64,000 nucleotides of DNA, from NCBI GenBank assembly GCA_027484825.1, contig JAIXSE010000003.1:1-64000 (forward strand), read 5' to 3'. The notes under the pieces were generated by a model, which was given only the letters and a program-made list of their open reading frames with translations, ran no database searches and was not told the origin of the DNA. Shown here piece after piece: positions 54,691-63,526 of this stretch. Numbering within the stretch: the stretch's first letter is position 1; every line of letters begins with the position of its first letter. A program made the position numbers and the translations under genes. The stretch comes from Rubrivivax sp. (GTDB lineage Bacteria > Pseudomonadota > Gammaproteobacteria > Burkholderiales > Burkholderiaceae_C).

Positions 54691-54715
54691 CAGTTCCGAA
54701 TTGAGTCGCCCCGCG

Positions 54716-55753
54716 ATGAACGATCTCGATCAATTGCTGCAACAGGCCAGTGGTGAATTTGCCGCTGCCGCCACCCCCGCCGACCTGGAAAACGCCAAAG
54801 CCCGCTTCCTGGGCAAGTCCGGCCAGGTGACCGAGCTGATGAAGGGGCTGAGCAGCCTGCCGGTTGAAGAGAAAAAAACGCGTGGCGCGCAGATCAACCA
54901 GATCAAGCAAGGCATTGAAGCGGCCCTGACCGCCCGCCGTCAGGCGCTGGCCGATGCCGAACTTGAGAAGCAGCTCAAGGCCGAAGCCCTGGACGTGACC
55001 CTGCCGGGCCGCCAGCGTGGTACTGGGGGTCTGCATCCCATCACCCGCGCCATGGAGCGCATCGAAGCGATCTTCGGTTCGATGGGATTCGACGTGGCCG
55101 ACGGCCCCGAGATCGAGAACGACTGGTTCAACTTCACCGCGCTCAACACGCCGGCCGATCACCCGGCCCGCTCGATGCACGACACCTTCTATGTCGAGAA
55201 CGGTTTTGTGCTGCGCACCCACACCAGCCCCATGCAGATCCGCTATGCGGTGCAGCATGTGAAGAAGCATCGCGCGCTGATCGATGCGGGCCAGCCCATG
55301 CCCGAAATCCGCGTGATCGCGCCGGGACGCACCTACCGGGTGGACAGCGACGCCACCCACTCCCCCATGTTCCACCAGGTCGAAGGCCTGTGGGTGGGCG
55401 AGAACATCAGCTTCAAGGATCTGAAGTCGGTCTACGTGAACTTCATGCAGCAGTTCTTCGAGACGACCGACATGGAGATCCGCTTCCGCCCCAGCTATTT
55501 CCCTTTCACCGAACCCAGCGCCGAAATCGACATGATGTTCGGCTCCGGTCCGCTCAAGGGCCGCTGGCTGGAGGTGTCCGGTTCCGGCCAGGTGCATCCG
55601 CAGGTCATCCGCAACATGGGCCTGGATCCTGAGCGCTATATCGGCTTTGCCTTTGGCTCGGGCATCGACCGTCTGGCGATGCTGCGTTATGGGGTGAACG
55701 ACCTGCGCCTGTTCTTTGATGGCGATCTGCGTTTCCTGTCGCAATTCAAGTAA
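54716..55753 (+). CDS. pheS: Phenylalanyl-tRNA synthetase alpha subunit
   Basis: A 345-residue catalytic subunit (class II) that forms an alpha2-beta2 enzyme with PheT. An N-terminal coiled coil (about residues 1-85) binds tRNA. The class II core has [46 protein letters not shown] and the final [21 protein letters not shown]. The ATG at 54716 ([10 protein letters not shown]) was chosen because the longer frame from 54614 runs through the hairpins. pheT follows 21 bases later. Confidence 0.98.
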   Translation: MNDLDQLLQQASGEFAAAATPADLENAKARFLGKSGQVTELMKGLSSLPVEEKKTRGAQINQIKQGIEAALTARRQALADAELEKQLKAEALDVTLPGRQRGTGGLHPITRAMERIEAIFGSMGFDVADGPEIENDWFNFTALNTPADHPARSMHDTFYVENGFVLRTHTSPMQIRYAVQHVKKHRALIDAGQPMPEIRVIAPGRTYRVDSDATHSPMFHQVEGLWVGENISFKDLKSVYVNFMQQFFETTDMEIRFRPSYFPFTEPSAEIDMMFGSGPLKGRWLEVSGSGQVHPQVIRNMGLDPERYIGFAFGSGIDRLAMLRYGVNDLRLFFDGDLRFLSQFK

Positions 55754-55774
55754 AAAAGCCCGAAAGACATCGAC

Positions 55775-58192
55775 ATGCAATTCCCTGAGTCCTGGCTGCG
55801 GGCCTTTTGCAATCCTGCGCTGAACACCCAAGAACTGGCCGAGCTGCTCACCATGTCCGGCCTGGAAGTGGAAGAACTCCGCCCGGTCGCGCCGCCGTTC
55901 CACGGCATCGTTGTGGCCGAAATCGTGGAAGCCGTGCAGCATCCCGACGCCGATCGGCTGCGGGTGTGCAAGGTCAATGCCGGTGGGCCGGAGCTGCTGC
56001 AGATCGTCTGCGGCGCCCCGAATGCACGGGTCGGTATCCGTGTTCCGCTGGCCACTGTCGGCGCTGAACTGCCGCCCGGTGAAGACGGCAAGCCGTTCAA
56101 GATCAAGGTGGGCAAGCTGCGCGGCGTCGAGAGCTTCGGCATGCTGTGCTCGGCCCGTGAGCTCAAGCTGTCCGAGGACCATGGCGGTCTGCTGGAGCTG
56201 GCCGCGGATGCGCCGCTGGGCCAGAACATCCGCGAGCACCTGAAGCTGGACGACACGCTGTTCACCCTCAAGCTCACGCCCAATCTGGCGCACGCCCTGA
56301 GCGTGTATGGCATTGCCCGCGAAGTGTCGGCCCTGACCGGCGCGCCGCTGATGGCGCCGCAGATCACGCCGGCCCCCGTCGCCCATCAGGACCTGCTGCC
56401 GGTGCGGGTGGGAGCCGCCGACCTGTGTGGCCGCTTCTCCGGTCGCATCGTGCGCGGCGTCAACACGAAGGCGCAAACGCCCGCCTGGATGGTGGACCGC
56501 CTGGCCCGCTGCGGTCAGCGCTCGGTCTCTCCGCTGGTGGACATCTCCAACTACGTGATGTTCGAGCTGGGCCGCCCGTCCCACATCTTCGACCTGGACA
56601 AGATCCACAACGAACTGGTCGTGCGCTGGGGCCGCAAGGGCGAGCAGCTCAAGCTGCTCAACGGCAACACCATCGAGCTGGACGAGACGGTGGGCGTCAT
56701 TGCCGACCGCGAGCAGGTCGAGTCCCTGGCCGGCATCATGGGCGGCGACGCCACGGCGGTGTCGGACGACACCACCAACGTCTATGTCGAAGCCGCCTTC
56801 TGGTGGCCCAAGGCGGTGATGGGACGTTCGCGGCGTTTCAATTTCTCGACCGATGCGGGGCATCGCTTCGAGCGCGGCGTGGACCCCTCCGGCACCACCG
56901 ACCACATCGAGCGCATCACGCAGCTGATCCTGGAGGTCTGCGGCGGCCAGGCCGGCCCGATGGACGACCATGTGGTGGCCTTGCCCGAGCGCAAGCCGGT
57001 GGCCCTGCGGGTGGAGCGGGCTGCCAAGGTCATCGGCATGCCGGTGACGCAGGCCGACTGCGAAACCGTCTTCACCCGCCTGGGCCTGGAATTCACCGTC
57101 ACCGCCCCCGGCGTGCTGACCGTGGTGCCGCCCACCTTCCGCTTCGATCTGCAGATCGAGGAAGACCTGATCGAGGAAGTGGTGCGGGTGCTGGGCTACA
57201 GCCGTCTGCCCGCCACGCCGCCGCTGGCGCCGGTGGTCGGCAAGGTGCCGAGCGAGACCCGCCGCAGCGTGCACGCCCTGCGCCACGCCATGGCGGCACG
57301 GGACTACTTCGAGACCATCAATTTCAGCTTCGTGGAAGCGCGCTGGGAGCGGGAACTGGCCGGCAATGAACAGCCGATCCAGTTGCTCAATCCGATCGCC
57401 GCACCGCTGGCCGTGATGCGCAGCAGCCTGATGGGCAGCCTGGTCCAGGTGCTGCGTAACAACCTGGCTCGCAAGGCGCCACGGGTGCGGGTGTTTGAGA
57501 TCGGCCGCGTGTTCCTGCGCGACCCGTCGGTGGAAGAGAGCGACACCACCATCGCCGGCGTGCGCCAGCCGCTGCGCCTGGCCGGTCTGGCCTGGGGCTC
57601 GGCCGACCAGCAGCAGTGGGCCGACAAGGACCGCCCGGTCGACTTCTTCGATGTGAAGGGCGACCTGGAGGCGCTGTTCGCGCCGCGCCAGCTGCAGTTT
57701 GAAGCCGCAGAGCATCCCGCCCTGCATCCGGGCCGCAGTGCCCGCGTGTGGCTGGACGGCGTCGAGATCGGTGTGGTGGGCGAGCTGCATCCGAAGTGGC
57801 GCCAAAGCTACGAGCTGCCGACCGCGCCGGTGCTGTTCGAGCTGTCCCTGGACGCGGTGTTGTCCCGCCTGGTGCCGCAAGGCAAGGGTGTGGCGCGCCT
57901 TCAGGCGGTGCAGCGGGATCTGGCCGTCATCGTGGGCGACCAGGTCACGCACGCGGCACTGATGAATGCCATCCACGGCAGCGGCGAGACCCTGGTACGC
58001 TCCGCCCGTTTGTTTGACGTCTTCAAGCCCGCCCAGCCGACCGCCGAGCTCAAGGCGGGTGAGCGCAGCCTGGCCGTGCGTCTGGAACTGCTCGACGACG
58101 ACAACACATTGACGGACGAGCGAATCGAACAAGCCGTGAGCCGGGTGGTGAGCCAGTTGTCGGAACAGCTCGGGGCGCGTTTGCGGGGGTGA
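55775..58192 (+). CDS. pheT: Phenylalanyl-tRNA synthetase beta subunit
   Basis: An 805-residue subunit with the tRNA-binding OB fold (about residues 40-150; EAVQHPDADRLRVCKVNAGG), the B3/B4 editing region (about 210-375; YVMFELGRPSHIFDLDKIHN), B5 (about 400-470), the catalytic-like core and a C-terminal FDX-ACB domain (LFDVFKPAQPTAELKAGERSLAVRLELL). It edits and helps position tRNA-Phe. Length is normal for the family. ihfA follows after 125 bases. Confidence 0.98.
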   Translation: MQFPESWLRAFCNPALNTQELAELLTMSGLEVEELRPVAPPFHGIVVAEIVEAVQHPDADRLRVCKVNAGGPELLQIVCGAPNARVGIRVPLATVGAELPPGEDGKPFKIKVGKLRGVESFGMLCSARELKLSEDHGGLLELAADAPLGQNIREHLKLDDTLFTLKLTPNLAHALSVYGIAREVSALTGAPLMAPQITPAPVAHQDLLPVRVGAADLCGRFSGRIVRGVNTKAQTPAWMVDRLARCGQRSVSPLVDISNYVMFELGRPSHIFDLDKIHNELVVRWGRKGEQLKLLNGNTIELDETVGVIADREQVESLAGIMGGDATAVSDDTTNVYVEAAFWWPKAVMGRSRRFNFSTDAGHRFERGVDPSGTTDHIERITQLILEVCGGQAGPMDDHVVALPERKPVALRVERAAKVIGMPVTQADCETVFTRLGLEFTVTAPGVLTVVPPTFRFDLQIEEDLIEEVVRVLGYSRLPATPPLAPVVGKVPSETRRSVHALRHAMAARDYFETINFSFVEARWERELAGNEQPIQLLNPIAAPLAVMRSSLMGSLVQVLRNNLARKAPRVRVFEIGRVFLRDPSVEESDTTIAGVRQPLRLAGLAWGSADQQQWADKDRPVDFFDVKGDLEALFAPRQLQFEAAEHPALHPGRSARVWLDGVEIGVVGELHPKWRQSYELPTAPVLFELSLDAVLSRLVPQGKGVARLQAVQRDLAVIVGDQVTHAALMNAIHGSGETLVRSARLFDVFKPAQPTAELKAGERSLAVRLELLDDDNTLTDERIEQAVSRVVSQLSEQLGARLRG

Positions 58193-58214
58193 GGAGCCTC
58201 CGCTGACGGGTGCC

Positions 58215-58240
58215 GCGGGGAGCCGGATTCGGCCCCCCGC
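58215..58240 (+). other. GC-rich hairpin between pheT and ihfA
   Basis: GCGGGGAGCCG and CGGCCCCCCGC pair around GATT with one A-C mismatch (58221 with 58234). There is no T tract, so it may only attenuate or stabilise the transcript between pheT and ihfA. Confidence 0.4.
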
Positions 58241-58317
58241 AGTTCAGGGGGCGCCGATCAAGCGGACGCCGACCCGGAGCATGAGGAACGAGGACGCGGG
58301 AGAGGAGAGGGAAGCCG

Positions 58318-58683
58318 ATGAGCGACGATGACATCAAGGAACAGGCGCGGGTGCTGCTGGGCAGCCTCGAAACGCCGACGCTGACCAAGGCGGAACTGGC
58401 CGAACTGCTGTTCGACAAACTCGGACTGAACAAGCGCGAGTCCAAGGACATGGTCGAAGCCTTCTTCGACATCATCCATGACAGCCTCTCCAGCGGTCGC
58501 GAGGTGAAGCTGTCGGGCTTTGGTAATTTCAACATCCGTCGTAAGGCACCGCGTCCGGGGCGCAATCCGCGCACGGGCGAGTCCATTCCCATCAAGGCAC
58601 GCAATGTCGTGACCTTCCACGCCAGTCACAAATTGAAAGAAGCTGTGCAAGGGAACGCGCCCGGTGCCGGAGACTTCGAGTAG
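58318..58683 (+). CDS. ihfA: Integration host factor subunit alpha
   Basis: A 121-residue DNA-bending protein of the HU/IHF family. The core is [43 protein letters not shown] and [26 protein letters not shown], with the DNA-intercalating Pro in [10 protein letters not shown]-type context. About 20 extra residues precede the usual N-terminus ([20 protein letters not shown]), and a short acidic tail ends the protein. The gene position after pheT matches E. coli ihfA. The ATG at 58318 follows a GGGAAG-like site. Confidence 0.96.
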   Translation: MSDDDIKEQARVLLGSLETPTLTKAELAELLFDKLGLNKRESKDMVEAFFDIIHDSLSSGREVKLSGFGNFNIRRKAPRPGRNPRTGESIPIKARNVVTFHASHKLKEAVQGNAPGAGDFE

Positions 58684-58723
58684 AGTCTGACCTCCCTCTC
58701 AGCTGCCGGAGCACCTGATTCCA

Positions 58724-59275
58724 ATGGACATCACGCTTCCCGCCATTCCCGCCAAACGTTACTTCACCATCGGTGAGGTGAGTGAGTTGTGCGGCGTGAA
58801 GCCGTATGTGCTGCGCTATTGGGAACAGGAATTCACCCAGCTCAAGCCGATGAAGCGGCGCGGCAACCGCCGCTACTACCAGCATCATGAGGTGCTGCTG
58901 ATCCGCCGCATCCGGGACCTGCTCTATGACCAGGGCTTCACCATCAGCGGTGCCCGCAATCAGTTGAGCGATTCCGCCCACGGCACCCATACCGGCCACA
59001 GCCCGGCCACGCAGGCGCAGGAATTCCGTGCGGAAGCGCAGGCGGCTGCGGAGCAGGCCGCTCAATCGGCGCAGGCGTCGCATCATCAGCTCGAAGACTC
59101 GCTGGGCCTGTCGTCCTATCGCGACGTGGCACGTGAAGCCTACCGGGACAGCTATCGCGCCCGCGCCGCCGAGGTGTCGGACGGGTCGGCACACACCACG
59201 GTGTCGCTGGACAAACTCTCCCTCGAACAGGTGAGAGAAGAATTGTTGGCCATTCGCGAGAGTTTGCTTGCGTGA
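58724..59275 (+). CDS. MerR-family transcriptional regulator
   Basis: A 183-residue regulator. The N-terminal MerR HTH is clear (YFTIGEVSELCGVKPYVLRYWEQEFTQLKPMKRRGNRRYY), followed by VLLIRRIRDLLYDQGFTISGAR, the start of the dimerisation helix. The Ala/Gln/His-rich middle (about residues 85-125) is flexible, and no metal-binding Cys pair is present. This ihfA-adjacent MerR gene is widespread in proteobacteria, but its targets are unknown to me. It starts 40 bases after ihfA. Confidence 0.93.
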   Translation: MDITLPAIPAKRYFTIGEVSELCGVKPYVLRYWEQEFTQLKPMKRRGNRRYYQHHEVLLIRRIRDLLYDQGFTISGARNQLSDSAHGTHTGHSPATQAQEFRAEAQAAAEQAAQSAQASHHQLEDSLGLSSYRDVAREAYRDSYRARAAEVSDGSAHTTVSLDKLSLEQVREELLAIRESLLA

Positions 59276-59297
59276 GCGTTCAAAACGCGTATAGAAT
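59265..59297 (+). promoter_or_regulatory. Possible promoter of tRNA-Pro
   Basis: TTGCTT (59265-59270) and TATAGAAT (59290-59297) resemble -35 and -10 boxes with a rather long spacer (19 bases). The start would fall just before the tRNA at 59310. Confidence 0.4.
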
Positions 59298-59309
59298 CTA
59301 AGTCTTCGT

Positions 59310-59386
59310 CGGGGTGTAGCGCAGCCTGGTAGCGCACTTGCATGGGGTGCAAGGGGTCGCGAGTTCGAATCCCGCCACCCCGACCA
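59310..59386 (+). tRNA. tRNA-Pro (anticodon GGG)
   Basis: A 77-base cloverleaf with CCA encoded. The acceptor arms are CGGGGTG (59310-59316) and CACCCCG (59376-59382). The anticodon stem CTTGC/GCAAG encloses the loop ATGGGGT, with anticodon GGG. The T arm carries GTTCGAATC. It lies 34 bases after the MerR-type gene and is followed by a strong terminator. Confidence 0.97.
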
Positions 59387-59401
59387 TTTATAAGAAGACT
59401 G

Positions 59402-59433
59402 AACGCCTGGTACTGCAAAGTACCAGGCGTTTT
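59402..59433 (+). terminator. Intrinsic terminator after tRNA-Pro
   Basis: A 13-bp perfect stem (AACGCCTGGTACT at 59402-59414, AGTACCAGGCGTT at 59419-59431) encloses GCAA and ends in TTTT. Confidence 0.9.
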
Positions 59434-59499
59434 GCTTTGTGCGCCTGACTGCTTCTACTCGACACAGTGACCACTTCGGGCCGTTATGCTGTGCGGGTC

Positions 59500-60642
59500 A
59501 TGACCCTTTCCTCTGTCATCGATCCCACTCCGAGATTGCTGCGCACCGACACCGGCGCGCAGGTCCAGGCCCGGCTGGAAGGCGACTGGACCTTGCTGGC
59601 CCTGCGGGACCGCGTGGAGGCCCTCAGAAGCGAGCTCGGCACGCTCCCCCGCCAGGGCGTGCACTGGGACCTCAGCGCCGTTCGCCGCATGGACCCCACC
59701 GGGGCCTTGCTGCTGTGGCAGGCCTGGGGACGGCAGCAGCCGGACCAGCTCCAGTGGCCCACCACGGCCGCCGCGTCCATGTTCCAGGCGCAGTTCGCAC
59801 GCCTGAGCGCCAAGCCAGGCAAGGCCACCCGACCGCACCGTCGCGAAAATCCCTGGAAACTGGGCCAAGGGCTGTTCCAACTGGCCGAACACCTGATTGA
59901 TGCGGTGGCACTCTTCGGCCAGGTGGTCCGGGACTGCGGCCGCATGCTGCGCCACCCCGGGCTCGTCGCCTGGTCCGACATCTCCGCCCACATCTACCGA
60001 AGCGGCGCCCAGGCGCTGGGCATCACCGCGCTGGTGGGGGTGCTGGTGGGCATCACGCTGTCCTACCTGATTGCGCGGCAACTGCAGAACTTCGGCGCCG
60101 ACATCTATGTGATCAACATCCTGGGCATCAGCGTCTGGCGGGAACTCGGCCCGCTGCTGGCCGCCATCCTGGTGGCCGGACGCAGCGGCTCGGCCATGAC
60201 CGCGCAGATCGGCGTCATGCGGGTCACCCAGGAACTCGATGCATTGTCGGTGATGGGCATCTCCCACACCGTCCGCCTCGTCTTCCCGAAAATGGTGGCC
60301 CTGGCCATCTCCCTGCCGCTGGTCACCGTGTGGACCAGCGCCATGGTGCTGCTGGGTGGCATGCTGGCTGCCCGTGCCACGCTGGGCCTGGACTATGTGC
60401 AGTTCCTGCAAGGCTTGCCGGCGTCCGTGCCGATTGCCAATCTGTGGCTGGGCGTGTCCAAGTCGGCCGTGTTCGGGGTGCTGATCGCGTTTGTGGCCTG
60501 CCACTTCGGGCTGCGCATCCGGCCCAACAGCGAAAGCCTGGCGGCCGGCACGACGCAGTCGGTGGTGGCGTCCATCACGCTGGTGATCGTGGTGGATGCC
60601 ATCTTTGCGGTGATGTTCTCCAACGTGGGGCTCAAGGTATGA
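59500..60642 (+). CDS. MlaE-family ABC permease with N-terminal STAS-like domain
   Basis: A 380-residue inner-membrane permease of an Mla/MCE lipid transporter. Residues about 1-110 form a soluble STAS-like domain (VHWDLSAVRRMDPTGALLLW). The permease part begins near residue 130 and contains five or so helices with the MlaE landmarks LVGVLVGITLSYLIARQLQNFGA and VWRELGPLLAAILVAGRSGSAMTAQIG. In E. coli the STAS protein MlaB is separate; here it appears fused to the permease. The ATG at 59500 is used; a GTG at 59467 would add 11 residues. Its stop overlaps the ATPase start by four bases (ATGA). Confidence 0.92.
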   Translation: MTLSSVIDPTPRLLRTDTGAQVQARLEGDWTLLALRDRVEALRSELGTLPRQGVHWDLSAVRRMDPTGALLLWQAWGRQQPDQLQWPTTAAASMFQAQFARLSAKPGKATRPHRRENPWKLGQGLFQLAEHLIDAVALFGQVVRDCGRMLRHPGLVAWSDISAHIYRSGAQALGITALVGVLVGITLSYLIARQLQNFGADIYVINILGISVWRELGPLLAAILVAGRSGSAMTAQIGVMRVTQELDALSVMGISHTVRLVFPKMVALAISLPLVTVWTSAMVLLGGMLAARATLGLDYVQFLQGLPASVPIANLWLGVSKSAVFGVLIAFVACHFGLRIRPNSESLAAGTTQSVVASITLVIVVDAIFAVMFSNVGLKV

Positions 60643-61523
60643 GTGGCACTTGTGAAACGCTGGCGGGAGCGCTCTCCGGGGCTGACGCGGACCCCAACGC
60701 TGCGGCTGACGCGGACGATGTCGTCATCTCGGTGCGGCACGTGGGCACCGTGCTCGGCGGCGTGCGCATCCACAAGGACATCAGCCTGGACGTGAAGGCA
60801 GGCGAAGTGCTGGGCATCATCGGCGGATCCGGCAGCGGCAAGACCACGCTGCTGCGGCTGATGCTGGGTCTGGAGCGGCCCAGTGAAGGCGAAGTGCTGG
60901 TGCTGGGCCAACGTCTGGGCAACTGCGAGGCCACCGATCTGGCGCGGGTTCGTCACCGCTGGGGCGTGCTGTTCCAGCAGGGCGCGCTGTTTTCTGCCCT
61001 CACCGTGTTTGACAACATCGCGCTGCCGCTGCGCGAGCTCAAATCCCTGCCCAAGGACCTGATTGCCGAGTTGGTGATGCAGAAGCTGGTGCAGGTGGGC
61101 CTCAAGCCCGAGGACGGGGTCAAGATGCCGGCTGAGCTGTCCGGCGGCATGGTCAAGCGCGTGTCGCTGGCGCGGGCGCTGATCATGGACCCGCAACTGC
61201 TGTTCCTCGATGAGCCGACCGCCGGCCTGGACCCCGCCAGTTCGAAGCGCTTTGTGCAGTTGATCGAAAGCCTGAAGCGGGAGATGGACCTGACCGTGGT
61301 GATGGTCACCCATGATGTGGACACGCTGTTTGCGCTGGTGGACCGCATCGCGGTGCTGGCGGACCAGCATCTGGTCGCGCACGGGCGGCTGGAGCAGGTG
61401 GTTCAGATGCAGCATCCCTTCATCCGCAATTTCTTCCTCGGGCATGTGCAGCGCTGCGCCGAAGAAAGCCTGCGCAGCTACCGCGATGCCCTGCATCACC
61501 AGGACGATCCGCAGCCCGCATGA
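60639..61523 (+). CDS. MlaF-type ABC transporter ATP-binding protein
   Basis: A 294-residue ATPase with Walker A GGSGSGKTTLLR, signature LSGGMVKRVSLARALIM, Walker B LLFLDEPTAGLDP and switch VMVTHDVD. An Ala/Asp-rich extension of about 25 residues precedes the domain, and about 30 residues follow it. It is translationally coupled to the permease gene through ATGA. It energises phospholipid or other lipid transport between the inner and outer membranes. Confidence 0.93.
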   Translation: MSGTCETLAGALSGADADPNAAADADDVVISVRHVGTVLGGVRIHKDISLDVKAGEVLGIIGGSGSGKTTLLRLMLGLERPSEGEVLVLGQRLGNCEATDLARVRHRWGVLFQQGALFSALTVFDNIALPLRELKSLPKDLIAELVMQKLVQVGLKPEDGVKMPAELSGGMVKRVSLARALIMDPQLLFLDEPTAGLDPASSKRFVQLIESLKREMDLTVVMVTHDVDTLFALVDRIAVLADQHLVAHGRLEQVVQMQHPFIRNFFLGHVQRCAEESLRSYRDALHHQDDPQPA

Positions 61524-61580
61524 CCGGGCGCTGACCCCCCTCTTTGACTTCCCCCAACGCCCAGGACCAGATCGACCCTC

Positions 61581-62549
61581 ATGGAAAACAAAGCCCACGC
61601 CCTGGCCACCGGCCTGTTCGTGCTTCTGCTCAGTGCAGCCCTCATCGTGGTGGTGCTGTGGTTCCGCGACGACCGGGGCGAGACGCAGGCCTTCACCGTG
61701 GTGTCGCGCTCCGGGGTGCCGGGCCTGAATGTGAAGGCCCCGGTCAAGCTGCGCGGCGTGGTGATCGGCAAAGTGGGCGGCATCCGCTTCGACCCGGCCG
61801 AGGCCCGGCAGATTCTGGTGGACATTGAAGTGGACGCGACCGCGCCCATCGCCCCAGGGACCGTGGCCAAGCTCGGGTATCAAGGCATCACCGGCCTGTC
61901 CTTCATCGATCTGAACGACGGGGAACCGACCGTGCCGCCGGAGCAGAACGTCATTCAGACGCGGCGCATTCCGCTAGCCCCGTCCATCCTGGACCAGCTC
62001 ACCGACATCGGCCCCAAGCTGGCGGCCAATGCGCTGGAGACGATGAAGCGCATCAACCTGGTGCTGAGCGACACCAATCAGCAGCAGTTCAGCCAGACAC
62101 TGGCGCAGCTCAAGGAAGCGTCGGCGGGGCTGAATCAGCTGGTGAATGAAATGCATCCGACCGCGCAGGCGCTGCCGTCCCTGGTGAAGAATGCGGACGG
62201 CCTGGTGGTGACCGGGCAGAAGACGCTCGCGCAGGTCGACCAGTTGGCCGTCAAGGGCGGCGACATGGTGGACGCCTACAAGGCCCGCGCCGCGGAGATC
62301 GAGAAGATCGGCGATGCCGCCGCGCAGTTGCAGGCGTCGATCAAGCGGATCGAGTTGTCGCTGGTCGGCAGCGGCGAGCGGCCCCGCGAGCATGCGCTGT
62401 TGGAAGATCTCTCCCGTGCGGCCCGGACGCTGGAGCGCGCCGCGCAAGGGCTGACCGACCAGCCGCAGAGTCTGCTGCTGGGGCCGCAGCCGGGACCGGC
62501 CGGTCCTGGGGAAGCGGGCTTCCAGCCTGAGCAGCGCAAGGAGAAATGA
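61581..62549 (+). CDS. MlaD-family MCE substrate-binding protein
   Basis: A 322-residue protein with an N-terminal membrane anchor (about residues 9-28; ALATGLFVLLLSAALIVVVL) and one MCE domain (about residues 40-120) with VPGLNVKAPVKLRGVVIGKV and GYQGITGLSFIDLNDG. A long helical C-terminal region (about 150-290) follows, as in PqiB/MlaD-like proteins that build periplasmic tunnels. It is the third gene of the operon. AAGGAG lies just before its stop and could serve a following frame. Confidence 0.93.
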   Translation: MENKAHALATGLFVLLLSAALIVVVLWFRDDRGETQAFTVVSRSGVPGLNVKAPVKLRGVVIGKVGGIRFDPAEARQILVDIEVDATAPIAPGTVAKLGYQGITGLSFIDLNDGEPTVPPEQNVIQTRRIPLAPSILDQLTDIGPKLAANALETMKRINLVLSDTNQQQFSQTLAQLKEASAGLNQLVNEMHPTAQALPSLVKNADGLVVTGQKTLAQVDQLAVKGGDMVDAYKARAAEIEKIGDAAAQLQASIKRIELSLVGSGERPREHALLEDLSRAARTLERAAQGLTDQPQSLLLGPQPGPAGPGEAGFQPEQRKEK

Positions 62550-62634
62550 GCGGATGAATGCCGGTCAGCCAAGGCGGGTCCGCCTGCCGGGTCCTCCGCT
62601 GATTCAATGGCGCGGGCGACCGATTGCTCAACCA

Positions 62635-62778
62635 CTTGTGCAAACGCTTGTGCGACCGTTCGTGCAAAAGCTCGTGCAAAAGCTTGTGCGACCGCTCGTG
62701 CAAGCGCTTGGCCAATTGGTCGCCCAACGCCATGCCCAATTGCATGCCCAGTTGCATGCCCAATTGCATGCCCAACGT
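62635..62778 (+). repeat. 12-nt tandem repeat array A (12 units)
   Basis: Twelve consecutive 12-base units without phase change. The first six are CTTGTGCAAACG-like (third base C/T; ends AACG, ACCG or AAAG); the next two are transitional; the last four are CATGCCCAATTG-like. The array lies between the MCE gene and the lipoprotein gene. A frame from ATG 62554 to 62823, with AAGGAG ten bases upstream, reads it as tetrapeptides such as LVQK, LVRP and HAQL. Whether that frame is translated is unknown. Confidence 0.85.
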
Positions 62779-62815
62779 CGCGGCCTCGGCCGTGCCCAAC
62801 GCCCCACCTCCTGCC

Positions 62816-63502
62816 ATGGCTGAATCCCGCCTCCGCCTCGACTCCTCAGCGTCCACCACGACCTGCTCAGTGGCAGCCGTACCGGGCACACCGACCGATT
62901 CCGCCTTGCCGCTGCGACGCCGTGTCCTCGTCAGTGGCCTGATGCTGGGGACGGCCATCCCGCTACTCGCCGCCTGCGGCAGCCGCCCGGCGCCAGTCCG
63001 TCAGCTGGACCTGGGCCAGGCCCCCATCTGGCCCGTCGGCACGACCTTGCCGCGCCGGGTGGATATCCAGGCGGTGTCCACCTCCGAGCTGACGCAGGGC
63101 ACCGCCGTGGCGTACCGGCTGGACGACACCGATCCCTACGCCCGTCGCAGTTATCGCGACAGCCGATGGGCAGCCCCGCTGTCCACCCTGATGGGCGACC
63201 GGCTCAAGCAACTCAATGCCCGCGCGGCGCTGGCCGCCGGTGCTGAGCAGGTGCCCCCTGTCTCCATCCTGGTGGAGCTGGAAGACTGCGTGCAGCGCTT
63301 CTCAAGCCCCACGCAGAGCGAGGTGACGCTGCGTGTGGGCGCCTCGACGGGCCGTCAACGGCGCCTGTTTGAGGCCAGTGCGCCGGCCGGCGGCGATGCG
63401 GAAGGCGGCGCCCGTGCGATTGCGCAGTTGCTGGACCGATTGGGTGTGGAGATGCTGAGTTGGGCGGCCGCCATCAGTGGCCCGTCCAAGGGACGGGCGT
63501 GA
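62816..63502 (+). CDS. ABC-type transport auxiliary lipoprotein (PqiC-like)
   Basis: A 228-residue lipoprotein expected to work with the MCE transporter at the outer membrane. After a ~40-residue N-terminus comes a twin-Arg-containing hydrophobic signal (RRRVLVSGLMLGTAIPLLAA) with lipobox LLAAC. The mature domain contains IWPVGTTLPRRVDIQAVSTSELTQGTAVAYRL and a C-terminal helix EGGARAIAQLLDRLGVEML, typical of the ABC_trans_aux family. The start is uncertain: the frame stays open upstream through the 12-nt repeats, which supply several in-frame ATG codons. 62816 is the first ATG after the array and lacks a clear ribosome binding site. Confidence 0.82.
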   Translation: MAESRLRLDSSASTTTCSVAAVPGTPTDSALPLRRRVLVSGLMLGTAIPLLAACGSRPAPVRQLDLGQAPIWPVGTTLPRRVDIQAVSTSELTQGTAVAYRLDDTDPYARRSYRDSRWAAPLSTLMGDRLKQLNARAALAAGAEQVPPVSILVELEDCVQRFSSPTQSEVTLRVGASTGRQRRLFEASAPAGGDAEGGARAIAQLLDRLGVEMLSWAAAISGPSKGRA

Positions 63503-63526
63503 GTGCTTCAATAGGCGGTTCAGTGG

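Noticed and set aside
54584-58132. A 1182-codon minus-strand open frame opposite pheS-pheT
   Set aside because: It is antisense to two certain genes and shows the His/Arg/Gln-rich composition of high-GC third-position shadows. It has no family motifs.
62635-62778. A CRISPR array
   Set aside because: The period is 12 bases with no spacers, and no cas genes are present.
62554-62823. An 89-codon frame across 12-nt array A as a firm gene
   Set aside because: It has a ribosome binding site, but the composition is entirely repeat-driven and overlaps the lipoprotein start. It is kept only as a hypothesis in the findings.
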